A program made the translations under genes and the position numbers. A DNA stretch of 64,000 bases from Diphasiastrum complanatum. Lineage: Eukaryota; Streptophyta; Lycopodiopsida; Lycopodiales; Lycopodiaceae. This document shows, in pieces, positions 55,530 to 64,000 of the stretch. Below the pieces are notes generated by a model that made no database searches, was not told the DNA's origin, and saw nothing but the letters and a program-made list of their open reading frames with translations. The stretch spans positions 21,951,367-22,015,366 of the forward strand of contig CM055098.1 in NCBI GenBank assembly GCA_029204225.1, read 5' to 3'. Each line of letters begins with the position of its first letter. The stretch's first letter is position 1.

Positions 55530-56795
55530 ATTAAAATTGAATTTCAAAGATGGGTAAAGATGACGAAGACCATCTTTGTAGCAGAAAAAAAAAAAAGGGT
55601 GAACTACTACTATTGCCATAAGCAGGGCCATTGGGCCAGCGAATGCTATGAAAAAAGATAGATATCGAATAGGGGAAAGTAAAGCAACAACAAAATTTTA
55701 GCTGAGAAAGAATTGGAGGAAGATGAAACCAATGTTTTTTCATCAACATTAGCTTTCCAAATTGATCATGGTGCAAGATGGTCCTTGATTTTGGTGCCAC
55801 TAGACACATGACTAGAAAAATAGACTAGTTCAAGAATTTTTCACCAACCAATTATGTTGAAAAAGTTATGCAGGCCAATTGACAAAAATGCAAGATTCAA
55901 GGAGTTGGGAATATCCTGATACAATTTCATGATGGAAAGGTAAAGAATATTAGCAATGTCTTTTATGTGCCTACTAGAAAGAAGAGTTTGATTTCTATGA
56001 AAATTATGGCGAATCGACGCTTGAAAGTTGAATTTGTTAGAGATGCTTCTTTTATGAAGGATACGGATTATGACTACAAGATATCATGAAAATAATTGTG
56101 GTCTTTACAAGCTATATGTGGCCAAGCCAGGTGAATATGGATTGGCATTAACTATTGCATCTCAATTTGAACTATGGCATCATAGGATGGGTCATCTCAA
56201 TTGCAAATTGAAGATGGTGAATGGTCTACCAAAAATACAAAAAATTCAACACTAGCAGCGCGAGTTAAGAGAATACTTGAGGTCTTTCATAATGATCTTT
56301 GTAGTCCAATAAAGAACGGGTCAAGGTGCTAAGATCGGGTAGTGCAAGTGAATGTAAATTAGTCTAATTTGAAAAAGTTTTTCAAGGAAAATGACATTAA
56401 GAGGTAGTTTACACAAACACATACTCCTCATAACAATGGAACAACATAAAGCAAGAATTGCATGATTGTAGAAACTGTGAGATCAATGATGAAACAAATG
56501 AATCTATCAAACTTCTATTGGTCTAAGGCTCACAATATTGCTACCTTCCTACAAATTTATAGTCCCATTCTTGCGATTCCCACTGTAATTCTTGAAGAGC
56601 CATTCACAGGGATTAAGCCTAAAGATGAGAAGTTTTGAATATTTGATTACAAAGTTTATGTGCACATGCCAAAAGGAGAAAAGAAACAATCTAGATGCAA
56701 AATCCATCAACTATGTATTTGTTGTCTATGATTAGAAAACCAAAGGCTACATGTGTTTGGATCTTACAACGTGAAAGATTCATCTTTCTCTCGGT
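55530..56795 (+). pseudogene. Ty1/copia gag knuckle, protease and integrase remnant (copia-4)
   Basis: A degenerate zinc knuckle (YYYCHKQGHWASEC, first Cys replaced) is followed by the protease region with GATRHMTRKID, QGVGNILIQFHDGKVKNISN, VFYVPTRKKSLISMK. The pre-integrase has YHENNCGLYKLYV, LWHHRMGHLNCKL. The integrase has EVFHNDLCSPIKNGS, KENDIKR, THTPHNNGTT, MIVETVRSMMKQMNLSNFYW and IFDYKVYVHMPKGEK. Many stops. The reading ends at KIHLS near 56793. RNase H of a copia element reappears at 62640, so the part between may be an insertion. Confidence 0.88.
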
Positions 56796-56804
56796 GCGTG
56801 CACT

Positions 56805-57850
56805 ACTACAACAGTAGACGACGAACGCAAAATAGAGCTTAATTGCGATTATGCGGAAGAGGAAGAGCAGACAGTTAAACAAAGCGATTTGAGAGTTAGA
56901 CAGAAAGCCGAAAGCATGCAACACTGACAAAATCAGAACACAAAACCAGACATTAATATATTAGACTGAATGTATAGAAATACAAGTCAGATGATGTTGG
57001 TGAGCACAAAACAATAGCGTGCACAAAGCTAACTACAATCTATAATAGCTATGAGTGGAAGGATCTTAGGAGCAATGGAGGAGAGGCACATTGGAGGGCT
57101 TTTGGAGACATTGGTGACATCTACTCAAAAGCTTGGTGGGCTGCTCTTCCTAGTTCTTAAAGTGAGCCTCTTCCAAAGTGTGAATGGTAACTCTAAACTT
57201 CTATTTTTTGTTGCATAAAAATCTGCTATCAAATTTTGTGATTGTGTGGTAGAAGTAGCACCATTCTTGTTTCTAGACATTGGTGGGCTTCACTATAGGT
57301 GCTGTTTTTTCTATTTTTGAAAAGCTTTTTAAGCTGAGAATAGAATGGCCAGCATGCCCACATTATCAATTTAATAGGTAGAACTAATTGCAAGTTGAAA
57401 AGTAGTTGAATTTAGAGGTGTTTTATAAAAGTAGAGGTTGAAATTTTCTTGTTTTGATGTAGAGAGGTAAAAGTTTGATCTTTTATTGACTGTCCAAATA
57501 TGTGGGCCCAGCCAATAAGAGCCCAACTTCAACTTTCAAATATTTAGTTTTGAAGTTTGGTTAGTGCTTAAAGTGAAGTTACTAAATGTAGAGGTAGTTT
57601 TTAGAAGATTGGTGTTGCCTACACACAAAAACTAGTTTCCATTTTTTCCACAGAACTTCACAGCCCTTCACAGAAATTCAGTGACCTTCACAAAACTTCA
57701 GAAAACTTGAAATCTGATTTTTAGTCTATTTGAACCTTGGATAAGTGAAAATAGGCTAAAAATTCTGGTTTTTTGTGAAGGGGAGTGGATTTTATGTTAA
57801 TGGGGAAAGTGTCATTTTGAAATCAACTTCATATATTTCTCTCAATAGTC
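56805..57850 (+). mobile_element. Possible CACTA-type transposon 5' end and leader
   Basis: CACTACTACAACAGTAGACG starts at about 56805, right after the copia-4 break, and resembles CACTA-family ends. The next kilobase has no ORF. No matching TAGTG end was found before the gypsy sequence at 59.29 kb, so the call is tentative. Confidence 0.3.
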
Positions 57851-58921
57851 ATGTCTACTAGCGGTAGCGGAGCATCAAAGAGGAGGCCAAGATCCTCTTC
57901 CGGTGGAAGAGGACAAGCCTCGGGATCAGATTTCGATCGAGTGCAAGATTTTTATACTATGATATCTTTTGAGGAAAGGCAAAAGATAAAAGCTCTTTAT
58001 CTTTTCGAAGGAGAATTCGTTTCGATGGAGATGTTGTCGGAAGAATCCACGAATGTTCTCAATGACTTTGATGAGGACGGTTTCATCATCATGGACATTA
58101 GGAGTAAGTTCGTCATCAATAGATTGCACAACCTTACTCTTAAATACTTTGGTCATGATTTGTTTAACCCTTGGGAGCAACAAAACCAAGGGGACAAAGA
58201 CAAGATACTTGATATATTATACCGTGAGTTTTCATAACCAAATCGATGTACACATATTCATCATAAGCACCAAACATTAAGACGATTATGTAGTAAAGTC
58301 AAGAAGAGGCCGGGATGGGCATCTAAACAAGCTGGGGGAAAGTTATTTATGAATCCAAGCATCCTAATCCCGAGTGCTCTAAGCAACAAAGAGAGGAAAA
58401 AAAATCAAGCCTTGATCTTTTAGGCCAATCTCACCTTGGATCGGGAGGCAAGGCTAATATACACACCCAATTTGTAAGCATTTCATATGTTTTTTGTTTA
58501 CCAATAATTTTTTGTTTTTTTTTTAATCATTCGATTTGTGCTGATTTAGGTTGAAGATTATGGGCACAAGTATACAAATGCCGAGTACAATATTGGATAT
58601 TCCCAAGGCTATAGTGCCTTGGTTGATCATCTTTCGGCACAAGGCATACATCCAAGGGTAAATTTTTTTGCTACATAATTTGTACATCTCATATCTTTTA
58701 TACATAATTTTCATTCATTTCATTTTTATGACATGTGTTTGGCTAATAGTCATTAATTTGTTTTGTGAACGTGTATGTAGAGGGCATCTGCTTCCTTTGT
58801 GGAAGAAAGTACGGGAGGAAACCAAGGAGAAGAATGGAATGAAGATGAAGGGGACGAAGGCAAAGACGAAGGACAAGATTCGACTTCGGACGACGATGAG
58901 GGAGAAGAGAGTGAAGACTAA
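57851..58921 (+). CDS. Uncharacterised multi-exon ORF, probably transposon-encoded
   Basis: ATG 57851 opens MSTSGSGASKRRPRSSSGGR, a Ser/Arg-rich start, then ISFEERQKIKALYLFEGEFV, FIIMDIRSKFVINRLHNLTL and LKYFGHDLFNPWEQQNQGDK up to a donor near 58225 (CC|GTGAGT). A second exon ends KSSLDLLGQSHLGSGGKANI HTQF|GTAAGC near 58468. A third (after TTTAG near 58551) is VEDYGHKYTNAEYNIGYSQG, YSALVDHLSAQGIHPR|GTAAAT. The last (after ATGTAG near 58780) is RASASFVEESTGGNQGEEWN and an acidic tail ending EESED. The SHLGSGG and preceding basic region loosely resemble the Transposase_24-type domain of plant En/Spm elements. The exon 2 frame is uncertain in its first half. Confidence 0.5.
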
Positions 58922-59285
58922 GAAGCCTATGATTACTTCTTAGATTTGATGGATTTTTATTATTTGTAAAAGTAGAAAAAAAGGGTATTATTATCAAAGC
59001 CCTTTTTAAGAATTAGATGCAAATATCTACACTTTTTTGGATTATGAATATAAACTTTTGTATTTGATCATCTTTATGTCATTATCTATGGAATAATTGT
59101 TTATTGTTTATGTTTTTCTATTTCATCAATTTAAGATGAAAAATAACCAAACAAAAACATAAACAAAAACATCAATTTAAGATGAAAAAACATACCTCAT
59201 CTATTGTTTGGATGATCTTTAATTCCTTCTAAGATGCATCTTCTTTTTTCTCTACGCACGAGATTGTGTCAAAAACAAAGCGTCA
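58922..59285. other. Unassigned AT-rich spacer
   Basis: No gene. CATCAATTTAAGATGAAAAA occurs twice (near 59124 and 59170), a short direct repeat. Confidence 0.4.
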
Positions 59286-60404
59286 ACTTCAGGTATCATA
59301 TCTCAAAGTAATGAGATGGATATTTATTTAATTAGTTCAATGTTTTATGGACCAATCATATTAGAAAAAATTTGGCCTTGGAAAGGGCCCTATAAGGATT
59401 GTCACGTAGGATGACAATTTTTTGGCAATGTAAAATACTAAAATAAAATCTGTTTCTGCCCGCAGTCCTATCCACACAATCTTCGATGATTAGCTACTAT
59501 GTTGACCAAGTGTTGACCGACAAAAAAGACTGGCCATAACTTCTTCACCGTAGCTCAAAACTGGGTCATCTTGGGTGTCGTTGAAAAGCTCTTGTCGAGG
59601 GCTTTCTAATAGCATCATAATCGTCTAAATCCGAGTTGTGGTTCAAAAGTTACACTATTTTTTTTCTGAGTTGCATACTATATATACTAGAAATAAAATG
59701 GCTTATTTACAAGCTGCCCTCGACGCAAAATTACAGTTCTTTTAAAAAGAAAAAAAAATCAATTTGAAAGATCTAAGTTACGTAGATTTCAAATTTGAGT
59801 GTTTTGATTGGACCATGTGAAAGAAACTTTTGAGAAAAAAAATAAAAGGTATCTTTTTTAAAGGCCCCTTTTGTGCTCAAATTTTCTCTAATAGACTTAA
59901 TTCTCATTAAGGATAAAATTGAAGGATATGTTGTTAATGTACTTTTTGACACGAGGATCCACTCACAATTTTATAAATGCAAATTTGGTATAGATATCAA
60001 ACCTTCCTATCAAAAAAAGTGAGAAGAAATAATGTGTGACAATGGCGTCTGGATGTAATTCTGAACCCATGGATTATGTGATTCCTAATGTACCATTGCA
60101 AATACATGATTATTATGAAAAACTTGAATTCCATGTCGTTAATTTGGCAAATATGGATGTGGTTCTTGGGCAACAATGGCATTATGATAAATATAAATAT
60201 TTGAAAATTGATTTTGTTGCAAAATTTTTAACTTTTATGCATGATTGTTCTTTAATTAAGATTAGTGCTAGTTTAAGTGTTGATGCTACTGGTATTAAAC
60301 CTTGCTCCAAGCATGAGCTTAACTCTTTAATAAAGAACACAAAGTATAAATTTTATTTATGTTTTCACAAGAACTTAATTTGTTGCAATGATGAAATTTT
60401 TTAA
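59286..60404 (+). pseudogene. Ty3/gypsy protease (gypsy-4), interrupted by X derivative
   Basis: The reading LISSMFYGPI before 59359 continues after 59893 as IDLILIKDKIEGYVVNVLFD then TRIHSQFY, the retropepsin region with VLFDT for the active site (the following Gly is Arg). It then runs through LQIHDYYEKLEFHVVNLANM DVVLGQQWHYDKYKYLKIDF, the LG.QW block of plant gypsy proteases. The element between the two parts is an inserted 533 bp transposon. Confidence 0.82.
59360..59892. mobile_element. 533 bp non-autonomous derivative of transposon X
   Basis: Ends ATTAGAAAAAATTTG…GGGCCCTATAAGGATTG and, read inward from the right, ATTAGAGAAAATTTG…GGGGCCTTTAAAAAAGATA. Each end matches one specific end of X, and similarity continues inside. 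At one end CACGTAGGA corresponds to CATGTAGGA. At the other CTACGTAACTTAGA corresponds to CTACGTAACGTAGA, and GTCGAGGGCAGC to GTCGGGCAGC. The gypsy protease reading is restored on removal. TA at both edges may be the target duplication. No ORF. Confidence 0.83.
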
Positions 60405-61534
60405 ACTTAATGTCATGAATATACCTAGTGAGAACACTCCTGAATTTGAAGCCTATAGTGAACTTAAGCAAGAATTCAATGAGGTTTTTCTAGATCTTCA
60501 TGTAGGTTTACCACCTAAAAGGTCTGTAGATCACAAGATTGACCTTATACCTGGTTCAATTATGATTGCACAACACCCTTATAGGATGAGTGGATCAGAA
60601 GAGGCTAAGATACAAAGACAATTAAGTGGGTATCTAGAGATAGGGTGGGTTAAACCTAGTAAGTCTCCTTGGCAATCACCAGTGGATCTGGTCGCCAAGA
60701 AGGATGGGACTATAAGTTTTTGCGTAGACTATAAAAAGTTGAACAAAGTTACAATCAAGAATAGATATCCACTACCACGAACGGATGACCTGATAGATTA
60801 TCTTGGTGGTGAAGGCACTTTACCAAGATAGATCTAAGATCAGGGTATCATCTGATTTGCATTAAGGTAGAGGATATACCTAAGACAGGTTTTCGAACTC
60901 GGTTTGGACACTACGAGTTTTTGGTGCTTCCATTTGGTTGACCAATGCACCAGCGGCTTTTTGACAAATGATGAACGATTTGTTCAGGCCATATTTGGGA
61001 AGATTCATAGTAGTGTTCTTGGATGATATCCTGGTCTTTAGTAAGACTTTGGCGAAACATAAAGAGCATTTTAAGATTGTCTTGGACATCTTAAGAAAGA
61101 AAAAGCTTTTTGGCAAAGAGTCTAAATGTGATTTTTTTGTTAAAGAGTTATCAAACCTGGGGCATAAGATTTTCGAACATGGTATAGCAATAGAGGCCGA
61201 TCGTATTCAGAGGGTTATTGAATGGCCAATTCTTACTACGGTTTGGGAAATCAAGTCATTCTTGGGTTTTGGGGGATTTTTCCATCGGCATATACCCCAG
61301 TTTGCTAGGATGACATTAAGTTTTTCCCTCACTCAAGCTTTGAGAGGCTTTAAAAAACTTAGTCGAAGGGCTAGGAATCCACTAGTGGTGTGGACGGAGG
61401 ATATGAACAATAGTTTTGAGTTTCTTAAAGAAAGTGTGACAACTGCACCAATCCTGATCATTGGCGATCTTAGGAAACCATTTGTGGTTAGGACCGATGC
61501 CAGTGATTATGCGATTGGAGCTGTCTTAATGTAG
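60388..61534 (+). pseudogene. Ty3/gypsy reverse transcriptase (gypsy-4)
   Basis: Linker and fingers: [90 protein letters not shown] stop/frameshift follows at about 60830. Palm: FRPYLGRFIVVFLDDILVFS near 61010-61040 with the catalytic Asp pair, then LSNLGHKIFEHGIAIEADRI, IKSFLGFGGFFHRHIPQFAR, APILIIGDLRKPFVVRTDAS and DYAIGAVLM. A short region before the palm is in another frame. This lineage differs from elements A and B. Confidence 0.92.
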
Positions 61535-62520
61535 GATGGACATCCTATTGCTTTTGAAAACAAGAGACTCAATCCAACTCAATCTAGGTATTGTACCTAC
61601 AAAAAGGAGCTTTTTGCTATTATTCATGTCAAAAAAAAAAAAATTTGGCAACATTATTTGTATGGAGCCAAATTTGATGTTTTGAGTGATCATCAAACAC
61701 TCCGTTATTTCTGTGATGCTACAGATTCAAAAGGGAGACAAGCTACATGGGCTGAGCTAATGCAGGTATTTGACTTCTCAATACGACATTGTAAAGAAAG
61801 TCAAAACACTCTAGCGGATGCTTTGAGTCATTCATCGGTTATTAATCACTTAAGCTTTACTGATATACAACCAGAATTATTTCAATCTCTCTAAGGACTT
61901 TTTGAGTTTGATCCTGACAACAACTACTTTCTGGGGTCGATTTGGTTAAGCAAGATTCCTCGAATCAGGGAAAGATTGAAATGATTTTGCTATATGGAAT
62001 GAGATCTTGTTTCGTAAGTGCAAAGTATGTGTACCAGAGAATGACATAGTTAGGGCCCAAATCTTGTATGAGTGTCATGATAGTCCATGTGCAGGACAAC
62101 CGGGTATACAAAGAACACTTGACTTAGTTAGGCGGCACTTTTGGTGGCCTAAGATGAAAATTCAAGTAGAGGTACTAAGTGTCATTCAAATAAAGCTGAA
62201 AGGCTAAAAGCTAGTGGCCTATTGCATCCATTGGATATTCGTACTGGAAAGTGGAAAAATATATTTATGGATTTTGTGGTCGGGCTTCCACGTGCAGGGA
62301 AGGGCCATGATTCTATTTGAGTCATTGTTGATAGACTTACGAAGTTTGTTCAATTTATCCCCACTAAAACTGTGGTTAAAGCTTCAGAACTAGCTCATCT
62401 TTTTGTTGAGAAGCTTTTTCGTCTATACGAGCTGCCTTGCGATATTGTCAGTGATCGTGACCCAAAATTCACTGGGAATTTTTAGCAAGAAGTGTTTGAA
62501 AAGTTTCTCACACTCCTCCT
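61535..62520 (+). pseudogene. Ty3/gypsy RNase H and partial integrase (gypsy-4)
   Basis: RNase H: AFENKRLNPTQSRYCTYKKE, LYGAKFDVLSDHQTLRYFCD, FSIRHCKESQNTLADALSH. Integrase zinc region: ILYECHDSPCAGQPGIQRTL, DLVRRHFWWPKMK, then a deletion that removes the Cys pair. Core: HPLDIRTGKWKNIFMDFVVG, VIVDRLTKFVQFIPTKTVVK, LYELPCDIVSDRDPKFTGNF. The reading stops at about 62515 before the catalytic Glu and any chromodomain. Confidence 0.9.
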
Positions 62521-62639
62521 TAATGAGAATTTTGTAACTTAAGCAACTTTTGACATCTATCATGAATTTTTAAATTTTGTTGAAAATTTGCAACCATGAA
62601 TTGTGTTTCTAAAGATTGGTGGGTCTCCCTATGAAAATG

Positions 62640-62850
62640 AATGATGGAGCTACAATGAATGCTACTTTTCAATACATAAGTCTATAGTATCATTGCATGA
62701 AAGAACTAGTATAGGATGGTAGTTTAAAATGGTATTTTTGTTCAACATACAACATGATTGCAAACATTCTAACCAAAGGCGAGAAATAGTTTGAACTTCC
62801 TAGAAGTCAGTTGTCTCTATTACTTGAAAATGACTTTTGATTTGAGAAAA
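62640..62850 (+). pseudogene. Ty1/copia RNase H C-terminus
   Basis: In broken frames: SLHERTS, then GW(stop)FKMVFLFNIQHDCKHSNQ or, shifted, DGSLKWYFCSTYNMIANILT KGEK. This is the end of copia RNase H (equivalent to VHCRT.DMIADILTK). It may be the 3' end of copia-4 separated by the 56.8-62.6 kb insertions. Confidence 0.7.
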
Positions 62851-62854
62851 AGGT

Positions 62855-63092
62855 TGTTAGAATTCACAATTCAAAAGTTAGCTAATTGCTTTTTTCGATC
62901 AATTGCAAAGTAGTCAGTTATGTAGATATGATATAAGGTAGTGACTTAATGAAAGGATCTCGTCCAATAAATAATTATTTAAGATGAGGTGGACCCTAAG
63001 GGCAAAGTGATATTTTCAAAACCTATGGAGTTTTTTGTAAGGATTTGATTCACAAGATCACAATACGTTTTTGTATTAATGAATGTGTGTGT

Positions 63093-63123
<31 letters not shown>

Positions 63124-63250
63124 GGTTCATGAGCGACCTTTATAAGCCATTCAATGCCTATGCAAATTTTTTAGTGAATGTGCTGTTGAGTGATTGGATC
63201 ATTGGTACATTGAGCCTAATTCGTAATACTGGTGCTTTCTGAATGTGCCA
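62855..63250 (+). mobile_element. 3' LTR start following the copia remnant (end uncertain)
   Basis: GAGAAAAAGGT precedes TGTTAGAATTCACAATTC, the same opening as the LTR at 50665 (TGTTAGAATTAG). A (GT)n tract followed by a G run lies at 63084-63126. The right end cannot be fixed. Confidence 0.5.
63084..63126 (+). repeat. (GT)n followed by poly-G
   Basis: About 12 GT units and then about 19 consecutive G read directly. Confidence 0.95.
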
Positions 63251-64000
63251 TTGTGCCATTGAAATTTGAATGTTAAGCAAATTGTGCTCAAACTAGTGTT
63301 GCTTCTTCATAACCCAATACTCACAATAAATGTTTTGAATTGATAACGATGGCAATAAACGAGTTCGAAGTGCAATGACTACATGCTGATGACGGATCCA
63401 AAAAAATGTCGGTAGGAAGAAAGCGACGAGATCGGACAACAACAAATAAAATCCACCGCCTTGATACGTCCCACGGGCCTCGTCTTTGCATGTGAAAGCC
63501 ATGTTGTGTGAATTTAAGTAATTTTTCTCCACGCATATAGCCCAGAATTTCTTTACTGGCCGGAGCACTTGTTCCAAGATATCTTCTTAGCTTGACAAGT
63601 TCATCGGCTGCAGTTTGATCGATACTTTGGATCAGCTAGCCGATCCCTCAGATCAGACATTCTAGTGATAGTTACCAAGGAATTGTATAGATACTTGCTA
63701 GCTGGAAGAGGTTTTATTATCAAGACAAGCAAAGAGTGGGCCATAGATAGCTTTCTTGAACCTGCTAGCAAGAGTTTTTCAAAAGCAAGCAGAAGAGTGA
63801 TGGCTCCATGGAGTCTGGACCACGATGCTAGTTGTGTGGCTGCCAGCTAAAGGTGGATGGCTGCAGCTTCCGAATTTCCAACTGCTATTGACTTTCTTTC
63901 CTAAGAGTCTGTTTTAGGCGGATCTTCGGCCTACTTTGGCGAAGTTTCACATTCCATCAAATCATTGTAGCGGAGCCCCACAAACTACTCTTTCTTTCGT
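63251..64000. other. Unassigned right end of window
   Basis: No recognised motif on either strand. Open stretches at 63293-63577 (minus) and 63665-63850 (plus) have no family signal and no splice context that I can support. Confidence 0.4.

Noticed and set aside
63293-63850. Possible short genes at the right edge
   Set aside because: No start context, splice sites or recognisable motif.

Overview
The window is nuclear DNA from a land plant with a large, repeat-rich genome. It is AT-rich, contains a split gene with GT-AG introns, and is mostly nested and broken LTR retrotransposons of the Ty1/copia and Ty3/gypsy superfamilies plus DNA transposons. The species cannot be named from the sequence; a fern or other large-genome plant would fit, but that is a guess.

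Layout. (1) 1-11.2 kb: a broken copia element (+) with a 3' LTR starting at 10210. Its pol is interrupted twice, by a patch holding a reverse-strand gypsy RT fragment (about 0.3-1.86 kb) and by a 6.8 kb block (3156-9943). That block carries a minus-strand gypsy gag/PR/RT/RNaseH remnant between two ~0.92 kb direct repeats. (2) 11.7-15.27 kb: an older gypsy element on the minus strand, here called A, lacking its RT core. (3) 15.27-27.24 kb: a younger (+) gypsy element of the same broad family, here called B, with 5' LTR, tRNA-Asp type PBS, gag-PR-RT-RNaseH-INT and a 3' LTR. B landed in the gag of A. Its 3' LTR was then cut by an inversion of about 3.3 kb, and the target-site duplication can still be read on the inverted side. 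(4) 23.95-31.44 kb: a DNA transposon, here called X, with ~40 bp terminal inverted repeats. It also sits in gag A and is split by the same inversion. It encodes an intron-containing transposase-like gene that I cannot assign to a named family. A 533 bp deletion derivative of X lies at 59360-59892.

(5) 38.9-48.4 kb, minus strand: the one clear host gene, a five-exon sucrose/H+ symporter (SUT/SUC family, 551 residues, all introns GT-AG). Its 5.85 kb first intron holds a putative LTR, a hAT-like element with an 8 bp target duplication, tandem duplications and a tRNA-derived retroposon. (6) 50-56.8 kb: three copia remnants. (7) 56.8-59 kb: a possible CACTA-type DNA transposon fragment with an unusual multi-exon ORF. 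(8) 59.3-62.5 kb: a gypsy pol remnant interrupted by the X derivative, then the 3' end of a copia element and its LTR.

Apart from the sucrose transporter the coding sequence is transposon-derived and mostly degenerate. The stretches at 32.5-38.7, 48.6-50.1 and 63.3-64 kb contain nothing I can identify as a gene. The most interesting signals are the datable rearrangement history at 15-32 kb (A, then X and B into gag A, then an inversion through a B LTR and an X intron) and transposon X with its derivative.
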